14,032 bases of DNA from CAYOMP01 sp964405075 (GTDB lineage: Bacteria > Bacillota > Clostridia > Lachnospirales > Lachnospiraceae): NCBI GenBank assembly GCA_964405075.1, contig CAYOMP010000062.1, positions 1-14,032 on the forward strand, read 5' to 3'. Positions within the stretch are counted from its first letter, which is position 1. The number at the start of each line of letters is the position of its first letter. A model generated the notes under the pieces. The model was not told where the DNA came from and made no database searches. It worked only from the letters and a program-made list of their open reading frames with translations. Position numbers and translations under genes: made by a program. Below, piece by piece: positions 8,132 to 14,032 of the stretch.

Positions 8132-8179
8132 ATTGACAGGTCATACAATATGACACACCAATATACAGGAGGGATTGCA

Positions 8180-8632
8180 ATGATAGAAGCAACTAGCTGT
8201 GGCGGTGTGGTTATATTTCGGGGAAAGATATTAGTCTTATATAAGAATTACAAGAACAAATATGAAGGCTGGGTTTTACCAAAAGGAACAGTAGAAGAGG
8301 GCGAAGATTTTAAGACCACTGCTACAAGAGAGGTTCTAGAAGAAACCGGAGTGAATGCTGCAATTATTAAATATGTAGGCAAGAGTCATTACAGCTTCAC
8401 TGTACCAGAAGATATTGTGGAAAAGGAAGTCAACTGGTATTTAATGATGGCAGATAGCTATTATAGCAAACCACAACGTGAGGAATATTTTGTGGACTCA
8501 GGTTACTACAAATTTCATGAAGCTTATCACCTTTTAAAATTTCCTAATGAAAAGCAAATTTTAGAAAAGGCTTACAATGAATATTTAGATTTAAAGAAGT
8601 GTAACCTATGGGGGAGCAAAAAATATTTCTAA
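8180..8632 (+). CDS. Nudix hydrolase
   Basis: Nudix enzymes cleave nucleoside diphosphates linked to another group, using a divalent metal held by the Nudix box. Here the box is complete: G36 through V58 fits GX5EX7REUXEEXGU exactly (GTVEEGE, then TATREVLEETGV). The preceding GWVLPKG is typical of the diadenosine-polyphosphate (MutT/Ap4A hydrolase-like) group, so housecleaning of nucleotides or dinucleoside polyphosphates is plausible, but the substrate cannot be read from sequence. The product has 150 residues, normal for a single-domain member. I chose ATG 8180 because AGGAGG lies at 8167-8172; an in-frame ATG at 8150 has no ribosome site and would place that AGGAGG inside the gene. It is 81 nt after the penicillin-binding protein gene and ends in a strong terminator, so it is probably its own unit with some read-through. 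Confidence 0.92.
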   Translation: MIEATSCGGVVIFRGKILVLYKNYKNKYEGWVLPKGTVEEGEDFKTTATREVLEETGVNAAIIKYVGKSHYSFTVPEDIVEKEVNWYLMMADSYYSKPQREEYFVDSGYYKFHEAYHLLKFPNEKQILEKAYNEYLDLKKCNLWGSKKYF

Positions 8633-8636
8633 TGTC

Positions 8637-8665
8637 AAATCACCTTGTTTAAAGGTGATTTTTTT
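8637..8665 (+). terminator. Intrinsic terminator after the Nudix gene
   Basis: AAATCACCTT (8637-8646) pairs perfectly with AAGGTGATTT (8652-8661) around a 5-nt loop and runs into seven T residues (8659-8665). It starts 5 nt after the stop codon and probably ends the whole upstream transcript. Confidence 0.92.
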
Positions 8666-8723
8666 ATATCATAGGAAAAGCATTGTTACATTAAAGTGTG
8701 AAAGTGTATGAATAACGTTTTCT

Positions 8724-8758
8724 CTAGTTGACATAATCTTATTTATGTCAACTAGTTG
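8724..8758 (+). promoter_or_regulatory. Perfect 13-bp palindrome, orphan repressor operator candidate
   Basis: CTAGTTGACATAA (8724-8736) and TTATGTCAACTAG (8743-8755) form a perfect inverted repeat with a 6-nt spacer. A second palindrome, CAACTAGTTG (8749-8758), overlaps its right end. No T-run follows, so it is not a terminator. TG-A-CATAAT (8729-8737) inside the left arm resembles an extended -10 box, which a repressor on the palindrome would cover. The form is that of MarR-type operators; no regulator gene is present in the window. Confidence 0.55.
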
Positions 8759-8935
8759 CAAAATACAGGAGAAAATGAATTAGTAAATGTAGAAAAATAG
8801 ACTATAAAAAACAGTTTAAATGTAAAAAATACCATTATAAAAAGATAATCATTAAAAAATATCATTAAAATCCAATTAACTACCGATATATAACGTGTAA
8901 AAGGATTTACGTGTAACTTAATCAGGAGGATTAGT
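8759..8935 (+). other. AT-rich leader without a gene; start-stop codons and direct repeats
   Basis: The gap from the Nudix terminator to the next gene (8666-8935) holds no open frame of note. After the palindrome, AGGAG (8767-8771) is followed by ATG-AAT-TAG (8775-8783) and ATG-TAG (8787-8792), neither of which can encode a protein. Nearer the next gene are two tandem-like pairs: ATCATTAAAA at 8848-8857 and 8861-8870, and ACGTGTAA at 8893-8900 and 8909-8916. The AGGAGG at 8924-8929 serves the gene at 8936. I could not identify a convincing sigma-A promoter here. Confidence 0.5.
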
Positions 8936-9838
8936 ATGATAAATATATATGGTACAATTTATGATTCTGTTAAAATGACTGAATTAGAAAATAAATGGAA
9001 ACAAAAGAAGGAAAAAATTAATAGTAAGCAATTCGGACTGACCGAAGAACAGCAAACAATGCTGGAACAATATAAGAAAGATTTAGAGAATATAAAAGAA
9101 TCAAATCATATGTCTGAAATAACTACCAAAATTAAAACAGGTGGCAAATTAACATATGAAGAAATCAAATACTTAAAGGAAAAAAATCCCCAGGCATTAA
9201 AGGATTATGAACAGACAAAACGAGAAAAAGCCGCTTTTGAACGTGACTTAAGAAAATGTCGTACAAAGGAAGAGGTAGAACGTTTAAAACTAACCGTAAT
9301 GGGTAATTTTATGGCGGCTGTTAAAGATGTAGCCAATAACGCTAATATTCCAAAAGGTCAAAAGCTTGCCATAATAGAAAAGATATTATCAAAAGTAAAC
9401 AATTTTAATGATGCTCACGAAGAATTTACTAAAACACTCAAATACAAGGATTTACCAACTGATGAAGAAAAGCGTGAAATGGAAGAAGCAAAATTAAATG
9501 GTGATACTGAAGAAAAACTTGAGGCTTCAGATGATAATAGTAAAAACACATCAGAAGTAGTTGATTCAGATGGTGAAATTGATGAAAACTCATCGCAATA
9601 TGTGAAGGATTTTGAAAACGATGCATATAATAAAGCGGAGAGCGATGACGAACCAAACGAAAATTTAGAAGAATTAGTATTCGAAAATCCTTTTAATGAA
9701 TTTAAAAATGTAGACTCTAAACCTGCCACATATAAAGAAACTGTTGATTATATAGTTGAATATTTGAAGAATGAACGAACCACTGGTAGCGGATTAGAAT
9801 ATTTTACACCTAAGAAAAAGAAAAATAACCTAATATAA
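8936..9838 (+). CDS. Uncharacterised charged, partly coiled-coil protein
   Basis: I do not recognise a characterised function for this 300-residue protein. It has no signal peptide or membrane segment, so it is probably cytoplasmic. Residues 15-60 are Lys/Glu-rich helix (likely coiled coil). Residues 61-155 look like a compact helical core: SEITTKIKTGGKLTYEEIKYLKEKNP, then RDLRKCRTKEEVERLKLTVMGNFMAAVKDVANN, then NIPKGQKLAIIEKILSKV. Residues 175-260 are very acidic and rich in D, E, S and N, probably disordered. The C-terminus has a short helix (265-280) and a basic tail PKKKKNN. There is a single cysteine (108). I have an impression of similar short orphan proteins in Lachnospiraceae, but cannot name a family. 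The start is well set: AGGAGG at 8924-8929, 6 nt before ATG. It stands alone between two terminators, suggesting a monocistronic unit. Confidence 0.85.
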   Translation: MINIYGTIYDSVKMTELENKWKQKKEKINSKQFGLTEEQQTMLEQYKKDLENIKESNHMSEITTKIKTGGKLTYEEIKYLKEKNPQALKDYEQTKREKAAFERDLRKCRTKEEVERLKLTVMGNFMAAVKDVANNANIPKGQKLAIIEKILSKVNNFNDAHEEFTKTLKYKDLPTDEEKREMEEAKLNGDTEEKLEASDDNSKNTSEVVDSDGEIDENSSQYVKDFENDAYNKAESDDEPNENLEELVFENPFNEFKNVDSKPATYKETVDYIVEYLKNERTTGSGLEYFTPKKKKNNLI

Positions 9839-9842
9839 CCAT

Positions 9843-9871
9843 TAGACAAAACCCTCTCCATATGTTATAGT
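9843..9871 (+). promoter_or_regulatory. Sigma-A-like promoter for the transporter gene
   Basis: TAGACA (9843-9848) and TATAGT (9866-9871) each match the vegetative consensus at 5 of 6 positions with the ideal 17-nt spacer. Transcription would start near 9878, giving a leader of about 30 nt. The promoter overlaps the left arm and loop of the terminator hairpin at 9848-9902. Confidence 0.6.
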
Positions 9872-9902
9872 AACACTTTAAAGAGTAAAAGGAGAGGGTT
9901 TT
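9848..9902 (+). terminator. 12-bp stem terminator that contains the transporter's ribosome site
   Basis: AAAACCCTCTCC (9848-9859) pairs perfectly with GGAGAGGGTTTT (9891-9902); the loop is 31 nt and can hold a small GTTA/TAAC stem. The right arm ends in TTTT and is followed by ATTTT, as in an intrinsic terminator for the 8936-9838 gene, which ends 9 nt before. GGAGAGG in the right arm is also the Shine-Dalgarno sequence for the ATG at 9908. Read-through RNA would therefore hide this ribosome site, whereas RNA started near 9878 would lack the left arm and leave it free. Confidence 0.7.
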
Positions 9903-9907
9903 ATTTT

Positions 9908-11260
9908 ATGAAGAGAGAAAAGTTTCAATCCCGCATAGGTTTTTTACTTGTTAGTGCGGGATGTGCTATTGGCATTGGGAATGTCTGGCGATTTCCTTAT
10001 GTTGCAGGACAGAATGGTGGAGGTATTTTCGTACTGTTTTATTTAATATTTTTATTATGTATGGGAGTTCCGATTCTAACAATGGAATTAGCAATGGGAC
10101 GTTCCACTAAACAAAGTGCTTTAAAAGCCTATAAAGCATTAGAAAAGCCTAATCAGAAATGGCATATTCACGGATATCTTTGTATGTTAGGTAACTATAT
10201 GTTGATGCTATATTACACAACAGTATCCGGGTGGATGCTCAGCTATTTTTTCAAATTCTTAAGAGGTGAATTTTCAAATAGTATGAGTAATACTGAAATT
10301 TCTCAAGTATTTGATAAATTACTGGATAATCCTGTTGAAATGTGCATATGGATGGCAGTTTCTGTTTTTGCTGGCATTATCGTATGTAGAATTGGCTTAC
10401 AAAATGGTCTTGAAAAAATTACCAAAGTAATGATGTCTGCACTATTAGTTCTTATCGTTTTATTAGTAGGGCATAGCTTTGTTTTGCCAGCTGCAAAAGA
10501 CGGATTTAGCTTTATTCTTTTGCCAAACTTTGAAGTAGCAAAAGAAGTTGGTTTAAGAAATATAATAACAGCAGCTATGAATCAGGCATTCTTTACTTTA
10601 AGCTTAGGTATGGGAAGCATGCAGATATTTGGTAGCTATATGAGCAAAGATAACACATTAGTTAATGAATCACTTTGTATCTGTATTTTAGATACATTTG
10701 TAGCATTAATGTCAGCATTAATTATATTCCCGGCGTGTTTTTCTTTTGGGGTTACTCCTGACGCAGGACCATCTTTAATATTTGTAACTTTACCAAATGT
10801 ATTTGTTAATATGTCAGGTGGCCGTATATGGGGAATGCTGTTCTTTATGTTTATGACTTTTGCAAGCTTTTCTACAGTAATTGCTGTATTTGAAAATATT
10901 ATTGCAAGCTGTATTGATAATTTTGATTGGAGCAGGAAGAAGTCATGTATACTTAATTTATTTATCATCCTGATAGGAAGCTTGCCATGTGTTTTTGGAT
11001 TTAACGTGCTTAGTCATATTCAAATTAGCGGATTAAATATTCTTGATATGGAAGACTTTTTGGTAAGTAACATAATATTACCTTTTGGTTCATTAATATT
11101 TCTATTGTTTTGTGTTACCAAATGGGGCTGGAATTATGATAATTATGTTAATGAAGTTAATACTGGAAAAGGATTACGTTTTCCAAAATGGTTTAAATAC
11201 TATTTTAGATTTATACTCCCAATCTTAATATTTGTTATAATAATCAATGGGTTAGTTTAA
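9908..11260 (+). CDS. Sodium-dependent transporter, neurotransmitter:sodium symporter (NSS) family
   Basis: This 450-residue membrane protein is a Na+-coupled importer, in bacteria usually of amino acids (LeuT, MhsT, TnaT relatives). Helix 1 has the family signature GFLLVSAGCAIGIGNVWRFPY (starting at 11; GNVWRFPY at 24-31), the unwound helix that binds substrate and sodium, followed by GQNGGGIF. Helix 3 contains LMLYYTTVSGW (99-109), and helix 6 has FFTLSLGMGSMQIFGSYM (228-245). I count 11 hydrophobic segments ending with 431-448, so it lacks the twelfth helix of LeuT, like several bacterial members. The substrate cannot be assigned. The ATG at 9908 is set by GGAGAGG at 9891-9897, which lies in the hairpin of the preceding terminator. 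A terminator follows at 11324-11350, so the gene is a single transcription unit. Confidence 0.96.
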   Translation: MKREKFQSRIGFLLVSAGCAIGIGNVWRFPYVAGQNGGGIFVLFYLIFLLCMGVPILTMELAMGRSTKQSALKAYKALEKPNQKWHIHGYLCMLGNYMLMLYYTTVSGWMLSYFFKFLRGEFSNSMSNTEISQVFDKLLDNPVEMCIWMAVSVFAGIIVCRIGLQNGLEKITKVMMSALLVLIVLLVGHSFVLPAAKDGFSFILLPNFEVAKEVGLRNIITAAMNQAFFTLSLGMGSMQIFGSYMSKDNTLVNESLCICILDTFVALMSALIIFPACFSFGVTPDAGPSLIFVTLPNVFVNMSGGRIWGMLFFMFMTFASFSTVIAVFENIIASCIDNFDWSRKKSCILNLFIILIGSLPCVFGFNVLSHIQISGLNILDMEDFLVSNIILPFGSLIFLLFCVTKWGWNYDNYVNEVNTGKGLRFPKWFKYYFRFILPILIFVIIINGLV

Positions 11261-11323
11261 TTTTGAAAAATTAATCCTGAATATAAAGCAGATAACTTTA
11301 TAACCTTGATTTTAAGATTAACT

Positions 11324-11350
11324 AAAGTATGAAGTATTTATACTTTTTTT
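11324..11350 (+). terminator. Intrinsic terminator after the transporter gene
   Basis: AAAGTATGAA (11324-11333) pairs with TTTATACTTT (11337-11346) over 10 bp with one G-U pair and a GTA loop, followed directly by an unbroken T-run (11344-11350). The stem is AT-rich, so strength is uncertain. It lies 63 nt after the stop codon. Confidence 0.7.
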
Positions 11351-11354
11351 AGAA

Positions 11355-11473
11355 TTATCCGATACCCTTAAATTGTTATACGTTTTCCATTGTGTTAAAA
11401 TGGAAATATATATAAACGTTTTTATCCGTAATACTTTAAGGCTATAATATAAAATTTTTCGTGTCGGATTTAT
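11355..11473 (+). promoter_or_regulatory. Three ATCCGAYAC-like motifs in the histidine kinase leader
   Basis: TTATCCGATAC (11355-11365) and TTATCCGTAATAC (11422-11434) are direct near-repeats. GTGTCGGATTTAT (11461-11473) is the inverted form of the same motif. The first and third can pair over 9 bp (11357-11365 with 11461-11469, one G-U). Between them CCTTAA (11366-11371) can pair with TTAAGG (11436-11441), and TTTCCAT/ATGGAAA makes a local 7-bp stem at about 11384-11406. They could be protein-binding half-sites or a folded leader RNA; I recognise no known riboswitch. Confidence 0.35.
11420..11448 (+). promoter_or_regulatory. Candidate promoter for the hybrid histidine kinase gene
   Basis: A perfect -10 box TATAAT lies at 11443-11448. 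The -35 region (TTTTAT at 11420, 17-nt spacer) is poor, so an activator may be needed; the second and third TATCCG motifs flank it. The leader would be about 110 nt. The ribosome site GGGAG is at 11552-11556. Confidence 0.4.
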
Positions 11474-11566
11474 AAAGTATAAGTTTAGACTATTTTAAAT
11501 TCGCACACATATTCAACAGACGTTCGAAATTTACAAAAAATATTAAGTGTTGGGAGAAGAGTCACT

Positions 11567-13636
11567 ATGATAGACAATAAAACAAACACACAACCCACTC
11601 AAAGTAATAGCGACTTTATGCAAAATCAAGCAGATATTATAAATTGCTTGACTCAAAAATATGCCTTACTATGCCTTATTGATATCGAAACTGACTCTTT
11701 TATTTCATATAAAGTCGATAATTTTATTAGTGAACTCTTAAATGATGACTGGACAACTGTTTCATCAGCAAAAACTCTCTTTGAATTATATGTAGATAAA
11801 TTTGTTGTAAAGGCTGATCAGGCTAAAATGAGAGAACAGGGTAGTGTTGAAAACATCATCAAACGCCTATCTAATGAACATTCTTTTACAGTAGAATATA
11901 GAAGTTTTAGAAAAAATGCTTTGGCATATTGTCAGTTGTTTATAGCACGTGTTGGTAATGATATTAATGCTAAAAAGTATATAATGGGTTTTTCTAACAT
12001 AGATGAAATAGAGAAAGAGCAGGCACATCATAATCTTCTTCAAGAAGCCAACACACAATTGGAGAATGCTCTTGAAAAGGCACAAAGTACAGCTAATGCA
12101 AAAAGTGTGTTTCTTTTTAATATGTCCCATGATATTCGTACTCCAATGAATGCCATTCTAGGTTTTGCTGATATTGCAGAACAATATATAGACGATACAA
12201 AGAAGGTAGCTGACTGTATTTCAAAAATCAAATCCTCAGGTGATTATTTATTAAAGCTAATAAATGATGTATTGGATATGGCGCGTATAGAGAGTGGTAA
12301 AGTGGTTTTATGTGAAGAACCAATGAATCTATACGAAAGTAATAATGCTATTTTAAATATATACAAAAACTCTATGCAATTAAAGGATATTAACTTTATA
12401 AGTGATATTAATGTTCAAAATCCATATGTGTATGGTGATTTATTAAGATTAGAACAAATTGTCTCTAATCTGATTAGTAATGCTTTTAAATTTACTAAAT
12501 CTGGTGGAAGAGTAGAGTATCATTTTACCCAGATTAGTGAAGTATCACATAGACACGCTACATATGAAATTCGTATTAAAGATACTGGAATGGGTATGAC
12601 CAAGGAATTTCAAAAACATATGTTTGAACAATTTGAACGTGAAAGAACATCTACTGTAAGTGGTATTCAGGGAACAGGTCTTGGATTAGCAATTACAAAA
12701 AAAATCGTAGATTTAATGGCAGGAGAAATCAGTGTAAACAGTGAATTAGGTAAAGGAACAGAATTTATTATACGTTTTAATCTAAGGGTACAGACTGAAG
12801 CAAATCCAATCCCTTCTGAAACAGATATCAAAGAAATAGACATTAGTGGAAATTGGGTATTATTGGTTGAAGATAATGAATTAAATAGAGAATTAGCTAC
12901 TATAATACTTGAAGACTTGGGCTTGGAAGTAGATACAGCAGAAAATGGTGTTATTGCAGTTGAAAAAGTAAAAAGTCTAAAAGATAAGGTCTATGATTTT
13001 ATATTAATGGATATTCAAATGCCTTTAATGAATGGTTATGAAGCAACACGAACTATTCGTAGTTTGAAAGACAAAAAATTAGCCGGCATTCCTATTATTG
13101 CCTTGTCAGCAAATGCTTTCGAAGATGATAAGGAACGTTCTTTTGTTGTTGGTATGAATGCTCATATTGCTAAACCTATTGATAAAGATAATCTAGTTCA
13201 TACAATTCACAATATACTAAGTGATACAACGGCCTTTGTACCAATTAGCACTATGAAACTAACCGAATACGAAGAAAAAAATAATTCTTTAGGAATTAAA
13301 GGTGGTTATTTGATTTATGAAAATTCTGATGAAGAGAAGATATTGTATGCCAGTGAAGAACTAGTATCTATGTTTGGTTGTGTATCTTTTGACGAGTTTA
13401 AGGAATATACCGGCAATTCCTTTAGAGGAATCGTTCATCCAGATGATCTAGAACGTGTTGAAGCTCAAATCAAGAAACAAATAGCTGTTTCAGAAGATAA
13501 TTATGATTTTGTATCTTATAGAATTATTCGAAAAGATAAGCAAATTCGACTTGTAGAAGATATGGGGCATTTAGAAAAAACGGAAAGTTATGGTAATGTA
13601 TTTCATGTATATATTACCGATATTACAATTCATTAA
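11567..13636 (+). CDS. Hybrid sensor histidine kinase with C-terminal PAS domain
   Basis: This is a soluble 689-residue signalling protein with no membrane helix. Residues about 22-145 form a PAS-like input region; 148-180 is a helical linker. The HisKA domain has NMSHDIRTPMN with phospho-acceptor H188. The HATPase domain (about 290-405) has the N box NLISNAFKFT (301-310), G1 DTGMGM (339-344) and G2 GTGLGL (369-374). The receiver domain (about 430-550) has E435/D436, phospho-acceptor D482 in LMDIQMP, S514 and K536, so it is complete. A second PAS-type domain (about 575-689) contains ILYASEELVSMFGC and FRGIVHPDDLERV. The ATG at 11567 follows GGGAG (11552-11556) at about 10 nt. No separate response regulator or output domain is nearby, so phosphotransfer must go to a distant partner or act within the protein. 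The ligand is unknown. Confidence 0.94.
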   Translation: MIDNKTNTQPTQSNSDFMQNQADIINCLTQKYALLCLIDIETDSFISYKVDNFISELLNDDWTTVSSAKTLFELYVDKFVVKADQAKMREQGSVENIIKRLSNEHSFTVEYRSFRKNALAYCQLFIARVGNDINAKKYIMGFSNIDEIEKEQAHHNLLQEANTQLENALEKAQSTANAKSVFLFNMSHDIRTPMNAILGFADIAEQYIDDTKKVADCISKIKSSGDYLLKLINDVLDMARIESGKVVLCEEPMNLYESNNAILNIYKNSMQLKDINFISDINVQNPYVYGDLLRLEQIVSNLISNAFKFTKSGGRVEYHFTQISEVSHRHATYEIRIKDTGMGMTKEFQKHMFEQFERERTSTVSGIQGTGLGLAITKKIVDLMAGEISVNSELGKGTEFIIRFNLRVQTEANPIPSETDIKEIDISGNWVLLVEDNELNRELATIILEDLGLEVDTAENGVIAVEKVKSLKDKVYDFILMDIQMPLMNGYEATRTIRSLKDKKLAGIPIIALSANAFEDDKERSFVVGMNAHIAKPIDKDNLVHTIHNILSDTTAFVPISTMKLTEYEEKNNSLGIKGGYLIYENSDEEKILYASEELVSMFGCVSFDEFKEYTGNSFRGIVHPDDLERVEAQIKKQIAVSEDNYDFVSYRIIRKDKQIRLVEDMGHLEKTESYGNVFHVYITDITIH

Positions 13637-13685
13637 TAATTAAGTTGATTTTTTATTATTTTTAGATTTGGAATATTATATTTTT

Positions 13686-13723
13686 GTGACTGTTCAGAGC
13701 CAACCTCACAGTTACATATTTTT
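13686..13723 (+). terminator. Probable terminator after the histidine kinase gene
   Basis: GTGACTGT (13686-13693) pairs with ACAGTTAC (13708-13715), one G-U pair; an inner GAG/CTC stem closes a CCAAC loop, with TCA bulged. ATATTTTT follows. It lies 50 nt after the stop codon. Confidence 0.55.
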
Positions 13724-13888
13724 AATATATCATTTTCAAATATATTTAAAGACTGAAAGGGCAAAGGGAGAGGAGAAAAACAGCATTTTAAACTGGCCAA
13801 AATTGCATTAATGCCTTTTGGTGCTCAGATAGTTTATAACTAAAAAAGTATCATTATAAGGAAAAGACAAGATAATAGCCCCTTTAAA
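13724..13888. other. Intergenic stretch with an imperfect inverted repeat, no gene seen
   Basis: No open frame with a ribosome site stands out. A purine-rich patch (13754-13780, with AGGGCAAAGGGAGAGGAG) is followed by an imperfect palindrome at 13797-13821 (CCAAAA, internal GCATTAATGC, TTTTGG). A small RNA or remnant of a lost gene is possible but not supported further. Confidence 0.35.
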
Positions 13889-13941
13889 AAAGCCTCAAAG
13901 TTAAAAGGAGTAATTTTATTCCACTTTAACTTTGAGGCTTT
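13889..13941. terminator. Long bidirectional terminator hairpin
   Basis: AAAGCCTCAAAGTTAAA (13889-13905) pairs perfectly over 17 bp with the arm at 13925-13941; the loop is 19 nt with a possible GG/CC extension. On the - strand the stem runs into six T residues (complement of the A-run at 13886-13891), a strong terminator. On the + strand it ends in TTTCTATTT, weaker. The - strand signal suggests a convergent gene beyond the right edge. The remaining 91 bp (13942-14032) show only short unassignable open stretches on the - strand, with stops at 13987-13989 and 13980-13982. Confidence 0.8.
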
Positions 13942-14032
13942 CTATTTAACAAACATTCTCAAATAACACTTATTTCCAATTAACATTTAATTATGCATTT
14001 TATAAGAAAACTGCACTTGCAGGACATAATTA

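Noticed and set aside
8133..8138. Perfect TTGACA as a -35 box
   Set aside because: No acceptable -10 box lies 16-19 nt downstream; the TTGAAT/TATACT pair just upstream is better.
8150..8179. Earlier ATG start for the Nudix gene
   Set aside because: There is no ribosome site before it, and the clear AGGAGG at 8167-8172 points to ATG 8180.
8882..8890. Sigma-D (flagellar) -10 box CCGATATA before the unknown gene
   Set aside because: The nearest TAAA gives a 12-nt spacer instead of about 15, and no motility gene is in the window.
9415..9729. Antisense open stretches within the acidic region of the unknown gene
   Set aside because: They come from biased GAA/GAT codons read in reverse as serine/phenylalanine-rich frames; the + strand gene has the ribosome site.
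11353..11469. Known riboswitch (for example c-di-GMP) in the kinase leader
   Set aside because: None of the conserved riboswitch core sequences I know is present, and the likely promoter lies within the structure.
1..14032. Defence system, prophage, transposon or CRISPR array
   Set aside because: No nuclease, integrase, transposase, terminase or regularly spaced repeats are present; base composition looks even and genes are mostly housekeeping.

Overview
The window looks like a chromosomal segment of an AT-rich (roughly two-thirds A+T) low-GC Gram-positive bacterium, most likely a Clostridia member of the Lachnospiraceae type. I infer this from the protein families, strong AGGAGG-type ribosome sites, TTG starts, and the gene order NusG-II protein / Gx membrane protein / ruvA / ruvB / zapA / U32 protein / SEDS protein / penicillin-binding protein / Nudix. 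Every gene I can support lies on the + strand. I see no insertion sequence, phage gene, CRISPR array, tRNA or rRNA.

Positions 1-8098 are a dense, housekeeping-like gene string. It opens with the 3' part of a membrane-anchored NusG domain II protein and a Gx-type (Hpre_diP_synt_I) membrane protein, a pair that resembles the EetA/EetB components of flavin-based extracellular electron transfer (recalled, not checked). The Holliday junction branch-migration genes ruvA and ruvB follow, then zapA (Z-ring factor), a long RlhA-type U32 protein, and a SEDS glycosyltransferase with its partner class B penicillin-binding protein. The last two overlap by 62 bp and both start with TTG. A hairpin at the zapA stop codon may attenuate transcription into the U32 gene.

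Positions 8099-8665 hold a Nudix hydrolase with its own candidate promoter and a strong terminator. A 270-bp AT-rich gap follows. It contains an orphan 13-bp palindrome that looks like a repressor operator, a useless start-stop codon pair and short direct repeats. It leads into a 300-residue soluble, highly charged protein of unknown function (8936-9838), the least explained gene here.

Positions 9839-11350 carry an 11-helix Na+-coupled neurotransmitter:sodium symporter family transporter. Its promoter, its ribosome site and the terminator hairpin of the preceding gene are superimposed in about 60 bp. A gap with three ATCCGAYAC-like motifs precedes a cytoplasmic hybrid histidine kinase (11567-13636) with the unusual order PAS-like / HisKA / HATPase / receiver / PAS. 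The last 396 bp have no convincing gene but two terminator hairpins. The second is long and bidirectional, so a convergent gene may end just beyond the right edge.

I found no clear new multi-gene system. The best leads are the unknown 300-residue protein, an internal duplication in the U32 protein, the EetAB-like pair, the overlapping control elements before the transporter, and the orphan operator.
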